A stretch of 47,592 nt of DNA from Bacteroidales bacterium (lineage in GTDB: Bacteria; Bacteroidota; Bacteroidia; Bacteroidales; PUMT01): the NCBI GenBank assembly GCA_007133565.1, contig SLMM01000081.1, forward strand, positions 1 to 47,592. Reading direction: 5' to 3'. Each line of letters begins with the position of its first letter. The stretch's first letter is position 1. A program made the position numbers and the translations under genes. This document shows, one piece after another, positions 25,629-34,945 of this stretch. Under the pieces are notes generated by a model. That model made no database searches. It was not told the DNA's origin and saw only the letters and a program-made list of their open reading frames with translations.

Positions 25629-26591
25629 TCAGATCAGCCCTTTTTCATGTTTCTCCCTGATGGCACTGAGCATATCCCTGGTCATTGCATCAAGGTCATA
25701 TTCAGGTTGCCAGCCCCACTCCTCACGGGCGGCCGAATCGTCAACAGAATTGGGCCAGGAATCTGCGATCTCCTGACGGTTATCAGGTTCATAGGTTATC
25801 TCAAACCCCGGCATATGCTTTTTAACCGAGGCAGCAAGCTCTCCGGCGCTGAAACTCATCGCGCCCACGTTATAGTCGCAAAAGTGCCTCAGCTTGCTGA
25901 AGTCGGCCTGCATAAGGTCGATAGTGGACTTGAGGCAGTCAGGCATGTACATCATCGGCAGCCGGGTATCTTCATTGACAAAACAGGTGTACCTGTTATT
26001 TTTTACGGCTTCGTAATAGATGGCAACGGCGTAATCGGTGGTTCCGCCGCCCGGCAGTGTCTCATGGCTGATTATACCCGGGTACCTCAACCCCCTGACA
26101 TCCATCCCGTAACGCCTCACGTAATAATCCCCCAGCAGTTCCCCTGCAACCTTGGTTACACCGTAAATGGTTGTCGGTTTGAGTATAGTCTCCTGGGGCG
26201 TGTTGTCGACCGGAGTTGAGGGGCCGAAAACCGCAATGGAACTGGGCACGAGGACCTGCTTCATTTTAAACTCCCTTGCTACTTCAAGGACGTTTATCAG
26301 GCCGTTCATATTCACATCCCAGGCCAGCATGGGGTTTTTTTCACCCGTAGCCGAAAGGATTGCAGCCATATTTATTATTGTATCTATCTTGTGCCTTTTT
26401 ACCACCGAAACGAACCCCTCGAGATCGAGAGCATCAACCACCTCGCATGGCCCCGTTTCAGTAAGTTTTTCAGAAGGTTTTGTCTTTCGTATACCCGCTA
26501 TTACGTTTGAGCTGCCATAAATTTCCCTCAGCAGGAGGGTCAGCTCCGAACCTATCTGTCCGGCCGAACCTATTACAAGTATTTTGCTCAT
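25629..26591 (-). CDS. tdh: L-threonine 3-dehydrogenase, SDR/epimerase type
   Basis: 320 residues of the extended short-chain dehydrogenase type. The NAD-binding Rossmann motif is GSAGQIGSEL (8-17). The catalytic set is Ser117/Ser118 (PSSIAVFG), Tyr143 and Lys147 (YGVTK). Segments such as RYPGIISHETLPGGGTTDYAV are characteristic of the epimerase-like threonine dehydrogenases rather than of sugar epimerases. The enzyme oxidises L-threonine to 2-amino-3-ketobutyrate with NAD+. Its partner Kbl is encoded divergently 287 bases away, which is strong context support. The metal-dependent MDR-type Tdh of E. coli is a different family. Confidence 0.92.
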   Translation of the reverse strand: MSKILVIGSAGQIGSELTLLLREIYGSSNVIAGIRKTKPSEKLTETGPCEVVDALDLEGFVSVVKRHKIDTIINMAAILSATGEKNPMLAWDVNMNGLINVLEVAREFKMKQVLVPSSIAVFGPSTPVDNTPQETILKPTTIYGVTKVAGELLGDYYVRRYGMDVRGLRYPGIISHETLPGGGTTDYAVAIYYEAVKNNRYTCFVNEDTRLPMMYMPDCLKSTIDLMQADFSKLRHFCDYNVGAMSFSAGELAASVKKHMPGFEITYEPDNRQEIADSWPNSVDDSAAREEWGWQPEYDLDAMTRDMLSAIREKHEKGLI

Positions 26592-26878
26592 CTGATTTGG
26601 TTTTTAAGCAATATGTTATTAAAATATTTTATTAATTAATCAAAACTAATTAATTTTGGATTAGTAAAAACAAATAAATGTCATGTTTTGATCATCCGCA
26701 GCTGTCCCGGTACAAAGGAACATAAAATCGGCCTTATTGAAGATGATTTTCGTTGTCCGCTTCATCTGTTCTTCAACATAAAGCCGGCTTGTGCGATATG
26801 AGGCCTAAAAAAACTATCTTTGTTTGACACAAAACTGAATACCTGTTATCATTAATTTAACCAATAAAACAAAAAAAT
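26592..26878. promoter_or_regulatory. Divergent promoter region of tdh and kbl
   Basis: This AT-rich spacer holds both promoters. For tdh, the minus strand has TAGTTTTG at 26641-26648, 49 bases before the ATG, with a TTG 22 bases upstream of it. For kbl, TATCTTTG lies at 26815-26822 with a TTG at 26789-26791. Both are exact TAnnTTTG matches. The 170 bases between the two -7 sites could hold shared operators for joint control; I see no clear palindrome. Confidence 0.6.
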
Positions 26879-28069
26879 ATGTACGGAAAGATAAAGGATC
26901 ACCTCCGGAAGGAACTGGAAAGCATAGAATCTGCAGGCCTTTTCAAAAATGAAAGGATAATAGTTTCGGCACAGGATGCAGAAATTACGGTTGAAGGCGG
27001 CAAAAAGGTGCTTAATTTCTGTGCCAATAACTACCTGGGGCTCTCCAACCATCCGGCGCTTATTGAGGCGGCAAAAGAGGGAATGGATTCAAGAGGCTTC
27101 GGCATGTCATCGGTGCGTTTCATCTGCGGCACCCAGGACCTCCATAGGACACTTGAAAAAAAGATCGCTGAATTTTTCGGGACTGAAGATACAATCCTGT
27201 ATGCAGCCTGCTTTGATGCCAACGGAGGTGTTTTTGAACCCCTTCTGACACATGAGGATGCAATAATCTCCGATTCGCTAAACCATGCATCTATCATTGA
27301 TGGCGTAAGGCTCTGCAAGGCACAGCGCTACCGCTACAACAATGCCGATATGGCCGACCTGGAGGAAAAGCTCAAAGAGGCAAAAAACCAGCGCTTTCGC
27401 ATAATCGTTACCGACGGGGTGTTCTCGATGGACGGGAATGTGGCTCCAATGGACAGGATAGTGGAGCTGGCCGAAAAATACGATGCCCTGGTAATGGTAG
27501 ACGAATGCCACTCTGCAGGCGTAGTTGGAGAAACCGGAAGAGGCGTTACCGAACTGTTCAACATACGTGGAGAAGTCGACATTATCACAGGTACTTTAGG
27601 CAAGGCTTTCGGTGGAGCAATAGGCGGATTTACAACCGGCCGGAAAGAGATAATAGAGCTCCTGCGTCAAAGATCCAGGCCATACCTGTTCTCAAACTCG
27701 CTGCCTCCGTCTGTGGTGAATGCGGGAATAAAGATGTTTGATATGATGGCAGAGACACATGAGCTGCAGGATAAGCTGCATAAGAATACCGGGTACTTCA
27801 TGGACAAGATGAAGTCTGCAGGTTTTGATATCAAGCCTACACAGTCGGCCATTATCGCTGTTATGCTGTATGACGCAAAGTTATCGCAGGATTTTGCGGC
27901 AAAGCTTCTTGATGAAGGCATATATGTAATAGGCTTTTACTACCCCGTTGTACCCAAAGAGCAAGCCAGGATAAGGGTTCAGGTATCGGCGGCACATGAT
28001 ACAGAACACCTTGACAAATGCGTGGATGCATTCACCAGGATCGGACGTGAACTCGGGGTGATCAGGTAA
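26879..28069 (+). CDS. kbl: 2-amino-3-ketobutyrate CoA ligase (glycine C-acetyltransferase)
   Basis: 396 residues, the standard length for this alpha-oxoamine synthase. PLP features: NNYLGLSNHP near 50-59, DECHSAGVVGETGRG (208-222) with the cofactor-binding Asp and His, and the Schiff-base Lys242 in TGTLGKAFGGAIGG. It splits 2-amino-3-ketobutyrate with CoA into glycine and acetyl-CoA, completing the threonine pathway begun by the divergent tdh product. Homologues acting in sphingolipid or biotin synthesis (Spt, BioF) share the fold, but the tdh neighbour favours Kbl. An A-rich tract precedes the ATG. Confidence 0.95.
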   Translation: MYGKIKDHLRKELESIESAGLFKNERIIVSAQDAEITVEGGKKVLNFCANNYLGLSNHPALIEAAKEGMDSRGFGMSSVRFICGTQDLHRTLEKKIAEFFGTEDTILYAACFDANGGVFEPLLTHEDAIISDSLNHASIIDGVRLCKAQRYRYNNADMADLEEKLKEAKNQRFRIIVTDGVFSMDGNVAPMDRIVELAEKYDALVMVDECHSAGVVGETGRGVTELFNIRGEVDIITGTLGKAFGGAIGGFTTGRKEIIELLRQRSRPYLFSNSLPPSVVNAGIKMFDMMAETHELQDKLHKNTGYFMDKMKSAGFDIKPTQSAIIAVMLYDAKLSQDFAAKLLDEGIYVIGFYYPVVPKEQARIRVQVSAAHDTEHLDKCVDAFTRIGRELGVIR

Positions 28070-28105
28070 CCCGTGATTGACAGGGGTGTTGCAACTGGAA
28101 CCATT

Positions 28106-28148
28106 AAAAAACAGGTCCCGGGTCATTATGATCCGGGATCTGTTTTTT
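28106..28148. terminator. Bidirectional terminator between kbl and the RNR gene
   Basis: AAAAAACAGGTCCCGGGTCAT pairs with the mirror arm ending in ATCTGTTTTTT across a minimal loop; only two positions are G-U type. A-run on the left and T-run on the right make it work for both convergent transcripts. Confidence 0.9.
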
Positions 28149-28199
28149 ATACAAAGGTAAAACTGAACCATGAAACTGCGGGGCGGTAACCCGCACTCT

Positions 28200-30794
28200 C
28201 TAACCGCATTTTGAATTGCCGCAGTCCTTACAGGTAAGGCAGCCTTCCTGGAACATCAGATTTTTGGAATTGCAGCCGGGACATGCGGTCCCCTTCTTGG
28301 GCTTTGTACCATCGGGGATATACTTGCGCAATGTACGTTCTACACCATTCTTCCAGGTATTTATGTTCTCGCTGTCAAGGCGGAGTGAAGACACCAGGTT
28401 TACCACATCGGGTATGGGCATGCCATGCCTGAGAACCCCCGAGATCAGCCTTGCATAGTTCCAGAACTCTGTGTCGAACGTTCTTGACAAGCCCTCAAAG
28501 GTTGTACCGTACCCGTACCTGTCGACATACCTGAAATCATATCTTTTGGTGCCGTCGGGTTGCCGGCACTTGATTATAAAGCCTTTTTTAACTGTTTTAG
28601 GTATAGGCAGCACATCGCCATCCTCCTTGCCAGTGAATATCTCATAGGGGAGGCCTTCCAGCTTACCGACGAATGCAATCCATTTTTCGTCGCTGTTCAT
28701 AAACCTGACTACATCAGCCTCAAGTACCTCCGGCCGCTTTTTGGGAACCTGCTCTTCTTCCTTATTCTTTTTTCCACTTATAAGCACACCTGAGCGTGAA
28801 CCGTCGCGGTATACCGTTGCACCCTTGCAGCCGCTTTCCCAGGCTGTTATGTAAAGCTTGCCAACCAGGTCCTCATTAACTTTGGCAGGAAGATTGATCG
28901 TAACGCTTATTGAATGGTCAACCCATTTCTGTATAGCCCCCTGCATACGGACCTTGCTGAGCCAGTCCACATCATTGGAAGTTGCTTTGTAATAAGGCGA
29001 TTTTTCTACAATCCTGCTGATATCCTCATCATCATACTCCTTTACCTCTTCAGCATCATAGCCGTTTACCTCAAGCCAGGTAATGAACTTGTGATGGAAT
29101 ACATTATACTCCTCCCATGAATCACCAACTTCATCGACAAAGCTTACAGTGACATTCTTGTCGTTGGGGTTAACCTTCCTGCGCCGCTTGTATACCGGCA
29201 TGAAAACTGGCTCTATACCGGAAGTGGTCTGTGTCATCAGGCTGGTGGTGCCGGTGGGTGCAATTGTAAGCAAGGCTATGTTTCGCCTTCCATAACGCAC
29301 CATGTCGCGGTAAAGCTGCTCGTCTTCCGCTTTTAAACGGTTAATGAACGGATTGTTCTTTTCCCTCTGGGCATCATAGATTGTAAACGGGCCTCTCTCC
29401 CGTGCCATGCTGACTGATGAGCGGTATGCCTCAAGAGCGACCGTTTTGTGTATTTCAGTTGAAAAATCTGTAGCATTGTCAGTTCCGTATGTCAGCCCGA
29501 GGGCGGCCAGCATATCCCCCTCAGCCGTTATTCCGACACCCGTGCGCCTTCCCTCTTCGGCCTTTATCCTGATATTTTCCCACAACTTGCGTTCCACGCG
29601 TTTAATTTCGTCATCCTCCGGATCTTTGTTAATCTTGTCGAGTATCTTATCGATCTTCTCAAGCTCAAGGTCTATAATGTCATCCATAATGCGCTGGGCA
29701 TGCCCTATGTGGTCTTTGAACTTCTCAAAGTTAAACTTGGCATTCTTTTTAAAAGGCTCATCTACATAACTATATAAATTCACGGCAAGCAGCCTGCAAC
29801 TGTCATACGGACAAAGGGGAATTTCACCGCAGGGATTGGTAGAGACCGTCCTGTAGCCCAGGTCGGAATAGGAGTCGGGCACCGACTCACGTGTTACCGT
29901 ATCCCAGAAAAGTATCCCCGGCTCGGCAGATTTCCATGCATTGTGTACGATTTTCTTCCAGAGCTTGCCGGCATCTATTTCCCTCCTCACCGAAGGTTCA
30001 GCGGAGTTAACAGGAAACTGCTGGACATAGGGCTTCTTCTCAATAACGGCCCTCATGAACTCATCGTCTATCTTCACCGACACATTGGCACCCGTGACCT
30101 TCCCGGCCTGAAGCTTTGCATCGATGAATTTTTCGGCATCAGGATGCTTTATTGATATTGTAAGCATCAGGGCGCCCCTGCGGCCATCCTGTGCCACTTC
30201 CCTTGTAGAGTTTGAATATCTTTCCATAAAGGGAACCACCCCTGTTGAGGTGAGCGCCGAATTGAGGACCGGGCTGCCTGATGGCCTTACATGCGAAAGG
30301 TCATGCCCAACACCGCCCCTTCTTTTCATCAGCTGAACCTGCTCCTGGTCAACTTTCATTATGCCGCCGTATGAATCAGCCCCTGAATCACTCCCAATCA
30401 CAAAGCAATTTGAGAGTGATGCAATCTGGAAATCATTTCCTATGCCGGTCATAGGACCTCCCTGTGGCACAATGTATTTGAAATCCCTCATAAGCAGGTA
30501 AACATCCTCCTCGGTCATCGGGTTGGGATATTTTTTCTCAATCCTTGCTATCTCCCTTGCAAGCCGGCGGTGCATATCATCAGGTGTCAGTTCATAAAGG
30601 TTGCCGTGAGAATCCTTGAGCGAGTACTTGTTGACCCATACACGGGCCGCCAGCTCATCACCCCTGAAATACTCAAGCGAGTGTCTGAACGCCTCATCAT
30701 AGGAGTAGCCGCCGGGTTGTACAACCTCCCTGTCTTTTCCCTGCACCGGGGCAACTCCGGTTTTCTTCTGAACTGATATGTCCTTGGCCTGCAT
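28200..30794 (-). CDS. nrdJ: Adenosylcobalamin-dependent (class II) ribonucleotide reductase
   Basis: 864 residues from the ATG at 30794; an upstream in-frame start would add 20 hydrophobic residues and is less likely. Active-site signatures are ASLSNCFVIGSD (Cys130, redox pair) and STNPCGEIPLCPYDSC (Cys322 and Glu324, thiyl radical and general base). Others are GTTSLMTQTTSGIEP and GATVYRDGSRSGVL. The C-terminus ends in a zinc-ribbon/redox tail with CPGC and CLTCKDC. It reduces ribonucleotides to deoxyribonucleotides using a B12-generated thiyl radical, with or without oxygen. No radical-generating small subunit is needed or present. Convergent with kbl. Confidence 0.95.
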   Translation of the reverse strand: MQAKDISVQKKTGVAPVQGKDREVVQPGGYSYDEAFRHSLEYFRGDELAARVWVNKYSLKDSHGNLYELTPDDMHRRLAREIARIEKKYPNPMTEEDVYLLMRDFKYIVPQGGPMTGIGNDFQIASLSNCFVIGSDSGADSYGGIMKVDQEQVQLMKRRGGVGHDLSHVRPSGSPVLNSALTSTGVVPFMERYSNSTREVAQDGRRGALMLTISIKHPDAEKFIDAKLQAGKVTGANVSVKIDDEFMRAVIEKKPYVQQFPVNSAEPSVRREIDAGKLWKKIVHNAWKSAEPGILFWDTVTRESVPDSYSDLGYRTVSTNPCGEIPLCPYDSCRLLAVNLYSYVDEPFKKNAKFNFEKFKDHIGHAQRIMDDIIDLELEKIDKILDKINKDPEDDEIKRVERKLWENIRIKAEEGRRTGVGITAEGDMLAALGLTYGTDNATDFSTEIHKTVALEAYRSSVSMARERGPFTIYDAQREKNNPFINRLKAEDEQLYRDMVRYGRRNIALLTIAPTGTTSLMTQTTSGIEPVFMPVYKRRRKVNPNDKNVTVSFVDEVGDSWEEYNVFHHKFITWLEVNGYDAEEVKEYDDEDISRIVEKSPYYKATSNDVDWLSKVRMQGAIQKWVDHSISVTINLPAKVNEDLVGKLYITAWESGCKGATVYRDGSRSGVLISGKKNKEEEQVPKKRPEVLEADVVRFMNSDEKWIAFVGKLEGLPYEIFTGKEDGDVLPIPKTVKKGFIIKCRQPDGTKRYDFRYVDRYGYGTTFEGLSRTFDTEFWNYARLISGVLRHGMPIPDVVNLVSSLRLDSENINTWKNGVERTLRKYIPDGTKPKKGTACPGCNSKNLMFQEGCLTCKDCGNSKCG

Positions 30795-30861
30795 ATGCTG
30801 AAAAATTAATGATTTATTAATATAACGATAAAAAAAACCAGATAACACTGGCACGGGGTAT

Positions 30862-30869
30862 CAAAATTA
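30862..30869 (-). promoter_or_regulatory. Probable -7 element of nrdJ
   Basis: Minus-strand TAATTTTG (TAnnTTTG) lies 67 bases before the nrdJ ATG, so the leader is about 60 bases, too short for a cobalamin riboswitch. A TTG-like site is 23 bases further upstream. Confidence 0.45.
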
Positions 30870-30908
30870 AATATTGACGCCTGTTTTATTGCCAAATATC
30901 CTTCCCAT

Positions 30909-30938
30909 TTTATTAACAAACCGGCACGGTTTATTAAC
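30909..30938. repeat. Direct repeat with embedded hairpin upstream of nrdJ
   Basis: TTTATTAAC occurs at 30909-30917 and 30930-30938, exactly 21 bp apart (two helical turns). The gap contains a perfect small inverted repeat, AAACCG-GCA-CGGTTT (30918-30932). It sits 40-70 bp upstream of the nrdJ -7 element and is a candidate operator. Confidence 0.4.
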
Positions 30939-31315
30939 GGTGTATTGCGGGCGCTGAAATTCAGACATATCGGTTTAACCTCACATTACTTTTCGATGCC
31001 CGGAGAAAATTTTTATGAACCCTGCCTATGATTTGATGAACCAACCGGGCATAAGGACAAAACGACCGGATTTTTTGGAAATATTCCGCGCCATAGCTGC
31101 CACCGGCCTGGGAAATAAGGGAAAACAGGTGCGAACAGGGGACAAAAACATATTAATGATCTGCTATTCTCAGCATGATGCAATCAGTAAATAAAACCTC
31201 CGGTTTTCTTCAGACCGAATCCCGCGGTTCAATCCTTGCCTTCAGCCGGCAGTTCCTGTCAATCCGGCCCGCTCGGGACTTGCACCCTGCAGGTGAAGAA
31301 CATGCATGGCACACG
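30939..31315. other. Long intergenic region, mostly featureless
   Basis: No recognisable gene, RNA or mobile element apart from one weak small open frame (31015-31194). Directly after that frame's stop there is a small hairpin, AAAACC-TCC-GGTTTT (31193-31207), too weak to be a convincing terminator. The base composition looks like the neighbouring DNA. Confidence 0.4.
31015..31194 (+). CDS. Possible small protein, 59 residues
   Basis: An ATG at 31015 opens a 59-codon frame (starting MNPAYDLMNQPG, ending HDAISK). A GGAG lies about nine bases upstream, and an imperfect -7-like TACTTTTC lies further up. The product would be basic, with no membrane helix or known motif. It fills part of the largest gene-poor gap in the window. 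It may be chance, as no family support can be given. Confidence 0.2.
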   Translation: MNPAYDLMNQPGIRTKRPDFLEIFRAIAATGLGNKGKQVRTGDKNILMICYSQHDAISK

Positions 31316-31345
31316 AAAAAGCCGGCCCCTTAATGGCAGCCGGCT
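31316..31345 (-). terminator. Terminator of the Oar-like receptor gene
   Basis: On the minus strand AGCCGGC (31339-31345) pairs with GCCGGCT (31320-31326) around a 12-base loop and runs into TTTTT (31316-31320). It is about 43 bases past the receptor's stop codon. Confidence 0.75.
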
Positions 31346-31387
31346 CTTCTGAATGGCGACGGGCCTGAATTAACCCGGGATTATATA

Positions 31388-34300
31388 TTAATTGAATGAA
31401 AGCCTAAGCCCGATCTGTGCCGACCAGGTCTGGCTCAATGCGTAAATAGGCCTGTATGTGGTTGTGGGGAATTCGTTTGTCCCGGGAATGGTGTTGATTG
31501 TAAACATGCCGTTCCCGTTAGCATCAATACCCTGGAAGTTCATCAGGTTGTTCTGCACGTCGGTCTGTCCCACACCCCACTCGGAGTTGATAAGGTTCCC
31601 AAAGTTCAGCACGTCCAGATATGCCTGGATCTTGTAACTGTTTGCGCCCGCCCGGACCATGAAATCCTGGGCTATGCGCAAATCTAAACGGTGCTGCCAG
31701 GGGAATTTTGCCCCGTTCCTCTCGGCTACGGTGCCCCTGTTGGCGCTAAGGTAGGGATCCTGGCTGATGAAGGCATCAAGTATTGCCCATTGCTGCGCGG
31801 CAGTCTGCGTTACGGTGCCGTTCTCAACCCTGTCGACCAGGTAAGAATCCTGCTGCGAGTTGGGTATGTACATCAGGCGGGCTGCACCGTCGTTGAATCT
31901 CCCCGAATAGGTGTAGCTGTAACGGCCTCTTTCGCCTCCGTCATAAATGACAGACACATTGGTGTTAAGACGGTTGCCGAGGGCCCTGGTGTTGAGTGTA
32001 AAGTGGGCGACAAGCCTGTTTGGCTGGTCAAACCTGGAGAACCCGATCTCGGGGTTGTTCCTGTCATCAACTACAACATCCGGCCATAGCGAAGCTGCCT
32101 GTGAACCTCCTATCAGTCCGTAATCCTTTGAAACACTCCTTGTGTATGCCACGCGGGCATTGCCGTACTCGCCGAAGCTGCGTGAAAGCTCACCGGTTAT
32201 CGATGCATAGTAACCTTCATTGATATTGGTAAGCAATATCACATCGGTAAACGCTGAGTTGTCATAATATGCAGATGAACTTTCCCAGAAGGGGTACGGA
32301 TGAGGATTGCTCATCCTGCGGGTAGGCTGGGTGGCGTTTATGTTAACCGCAAGGGGGCTGTTGATATCGAGCGAATATATACCCTCAACTGTTGCAACCA
32401 TCTCGTATGGCAGTGCAATGTCGGCCGCAAGGTTTGAACGCCATACCTGGGGAAGCTTGAAGTTCTCATCGGTAATGGCAAGGTTTCGGGAGACCTGCGC
32501 CTCAAGGGTGGCCGGATCGGGACGGTAATATGTCACGTCGGGCTGGAACCCCTGCCACTGCGGATTGCCATCCGTTCCCCACTGGCCTGGTGTCAGTCCG
32601 AATCCTCCGCGTGTCACACCATTGTTGTTTACCTGGTTGGATATCCACACGAACGGGATCCGGCCGCTGAACATGCCCGAACCACCACGCACCTGCAGGC
32701 TCCTGTCGCCAAACACGTCGTAGTTGAAACCGAAACGGGGCGACCATAGTGGCAGCGCCGGTGGAAGCACGCTTACATCGGGGGTGATCCTGTCGCCAGT
32801 GCGGGGGTTTGTGAAGGAAAGATTCATCGCATCCAGGTTCGGATTGCCTGGCAGGTCGATCGGATAATAGGGAAGATCGATCCTGAGGCCGAATGTCAGG
32901 TTAAGCCTGTCGTTTACCTCAAACCTGTCCTGGGCGTAAATACCAAACTGGCCGAATGCGGTCTCGTCGAGCGGAATATCATCCGGGCCCTCGAATGAAT
33001 AGCCCTGGAGGAAAAGGTCAGGCCTTACGTTCGGGTCCCTGTCAATTATAGCTGCAACAAAACTGTCATATGAGTTAAACCTGTACAGGCTGTTCAGGAC
33101 AGGGTTAAACGCATTAGAAAAAGTCATGTACTCGAAGTTCACCCCGAAGGTGAAATTGTGCCTTCCGGCATAGTATGAAAAGTTATTGGTAACATTGAAT
33201 ATGTTGTTGGTAACCTGGTTGCCGACAGAAAAAAGCTCATTACCCATGGTCATGTAATATAGCGGGGTGTCGCCGTCAAATTCCAGCACCTCTATGAACG
33301 GGAAAACCTGACCTCCCGGTATGCTCCTTATCGGGTCCTCGACATTGTTGAAGCCGATACGGAAGTTGTTCGCCATGTTGGCGCTGATGATGGTGTTCAG
33401 CTCTCCAACGACCGAGGTTACATTATTGTCGATCGAGTAATGGCTGTTGCGGAAATTCATCGCCTCAATGTTGAACCGGTTGGTATTCCGGTACCTCAAT
33501 GCACTTGGATTGTAGCGGAGGCTGTTCCCGTTTACGGTAACATCCCTGAATGATTCATACCGGTTGAACCGCACCATCAGGTTGTTGTTCCTGTTGATGT
33601 TGAAATCGATACGGGCATTCAGCCTGAGGCCCTCGTTGCCGAAATCATATCCCTCATAGGGGCCGGTGTTGTAATCATAAAGGTTTTTCATCTGCTCGCG
33701 CACAAAATCCAGTTCGCTGGCCGGCACCCTGGATACGGTCATCCCGTCGGGCTCCAGTCCGGGTCGCGCTGCAACCTTCTGCAAACCGGGATTTGAAGCA
33801 GTTTCCTGTTCAACACTTACGAAGAAGAAAAGCCTGTCCCTTATGATCGGACCGCTGATCGATGTACCCAGGATGCGGGTAAAGGCTTCGGCAGCAGACA
33901 GCTCAACATCACCGATCTTTGTCCCGAGATAACCTTCGTCATTGTAATAGGTATAGACAGCCCCCCTGTACTGGTTGCCTCCCCTGCGGGTAATGGCATT
34001 CACGTTTGCACCTGAGAATCCGCCCTGACGCACGTCATATGGGGCAAGGTTCACCTGCACCTCCTCGATTGCCTCAAGGCTCAGGGGATTTGCGCCGGCA
34101 AACTGTGCCGTACCCAGTCCGAAATTGTTATTATATATTATACCGTCAATGGTATAATTGTTAAACCGGTTGTCGCGGCCTGCAAAGCTTGTACCGCTGC
34201 TCTGCGGGGTGAGCCGTGTCAGGTCGTTTATGCTCCTTGAGATTGTCGGCACCGACCCTATAGATTCGGCATCTATATTCGTGGCAGTGCCGGAACGGCC

Positions 34301-34696
34301 TGAATTGAACACCCTGTCGGTTAATCCGGTTACCACAACCTCCTCCAGGGCTATGTGGTCTTCATAAAGCGTTATGGCAAAGTTCCGGTCCTCGCCCAGG
34401 CTCAGGCGGATACCTGTCACCTCCTCCGACCTGTAACCGATAAAGCTCACAGTAAGAGTATAGGGGCCTCCGGTCTGCACGTTGGGCAGATTGAAACCTC
34501 CATCCAGCCTTGTGGTGGTCCCGTAGATTGTTCCGGTAGGGTTGTGAACTGCCATGACAGTGGCACCAGGAAGAGGTTGGCCCTCGTTATCCAGCACACG
34601 GCCGTTCATCGCGGCAGTGGTCACACCCTGCGAAAGGGCAGCCGTTGAAATACCCGCAAAGGCAATCATTACAGCCAGTTTCTTCAAAATCTTCAT
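31388..34696 (-). CDS. Oar-like TonB-dependent receptor
   Basis: 1102 residues. A signal peptide (KILKKLAVMIAFAGISTAALSQ) is followed by a carboxypeptidase-regulatory-like domain at about 27-115 (MNGRVLDNEGQPLPGATV, SFIGYRSEEVTG). The plug (about 120-240) has EEVVVTGLTDRVF, FNNYTIDGIIYNNNFG and NAITRRGGNQYRG. A very large barrel then has many Asn/Tyr/Arg-rich strands. Length and the plug type match the Oar/adhesion subgroup of TonB receptors, which export or display proteins or take up large ligands; the substrate here is unknown. It has its own promoter-like site and terminator, and no SusD or DUF4249 partner, so it is a stand-alone receptor. Confidence 0.92.
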   Translation of the reverse strand: MKILKKLAVMIAFAGISTAALSQGVTTAAMNGRVLDNEGQPLPGATVMAVHNPTGTIYGTTTRLDGGFNLPNVQTGGPYTLTVSFIGYRSEEVTGIRLSLGEDRNFAITLYEDHIALEEVVVTGLTDRVFNSGRSGTATNIDAESIGSVPTISRSINDLTRLTPQSSGTSFAGRDNRFNNYTIDGIIYNNNFGLGTAQFAGANPLSLEAIEEVQVNLAPYDVRQGGFSGANVNAITRRGGNQYRGAVYTYYNDEGYLGTKIGDVELSAAEAFTRILGTSISGPIIRDRLFFFVSVEQETASNPGLQKVAARPGLEPDGMTVSRVPASELDFVREQMKNLYDYNTGPYEGYDFGNEGLRLNARIDFNINRNNNLMVRFNRYESFRDVTVNGNSLRYNPSALRYRNTNRFNIEAMNFRNSHYSIDNNVTSVVGELNTIISANMANNFRIGFNNVEDPIRSIPGGQVFPFIEVLEFDGDTPLYYMTMGNELFSVGNQVTNNIFNVTNNFSYYAGRHNFTFGVNFEYMTFSNAFNPVLNSLYRFNSYDSFVAAIIDRDPNVRPDLFLQGYSFEGPDDIPLDETAFGQFGIYAQDRFEVNDRLNLTFGLRIDLPYYPIDLPGNPNLDAMNLSFTNPRTGDRITPDVSVLPPALPLWSPRFGFNYDVFGDRSLQVRGGSGMFSGRIPFVWISNQVNNNGVTRGGFGLTPGQWGTDGNPQWQGFQPDVTYYRPDPATLEAQVSRNLAITDENFKLPQVWRSNLAADIALPYEMVATVEGIYSLDINSPLAVNINATQPTRRMSNPHPYPFWESSSAYYDNSAFTDVILLTNINEGYYASITGELSRSFGEYGNARVAYTRSVSKDYGLIGGSQAASLWPDVVVDDRNNPEIGFSRFDQPNRLVAHFTLNTRALGNRLNTNVSVIYDGGERGRYSYTYSGRFNDGAARLMYIPNSQQDSYLVDRVENGTVTQTAAQQWAILDAFISQDPYLSANRGTVAERNGAKFPWQHRLDLRIAQDFMVRAGANSYKIQAYLDVLNFGNLINSEWGVGQTDVQNNLMNFQGIDANGNGMFTINTIPGTNEFPTTTYRPIYALSQTWSAQIGLRLSFN

Positions 34697-34759
34697 AGTT
34701 AAAATTTAAGGGTTAACAATAAATTATAGTAGTTGGTATTAATTCTGAAAAACAGATCA

Positions 34760-34767
34760 CAAAATTA
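34760..34767 (-). promoter_or_regulatory. Probable -7 element of the Oar-like receptor
   Basis: Minus-strand TAATTTTG (TAnnTTTG) is 64 bases before the ATG at 34696, within an AT-rich leader. No exact -33 TTG. Confidence 0.45.
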
Positions 34768-34945
34768 AATCATGACAGAAAAAACCAGGATATCTAAATA
34801 TTAAATTATTGTTAAATAACCCCTGGTATCAATTGCAGGGCAGGAGTCGCAATGCTTTGCATATCAGGCAATTGCAAACAGGGTGCCCAAGCTGCCTAAA
34901 ACAAAGCAAAGAAAAGAAAAATTGGTTTACCTCTGAGATAAAAAA

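Noticed and set aside
30862-30938. NrdR boxes upstream of nrdJ
   Set aside because: The direct repeat TTTATTAAC at 21-bp spacing does not match the NrdR box sequence or its usual 31-32 bp spacing.
30795-31010. Cobalamin riboswitch upstream of the B12-dependent reductase
   Set aside because: The leader after the likely promoter is only about 60 bases and I find no B12-box-like sequence.
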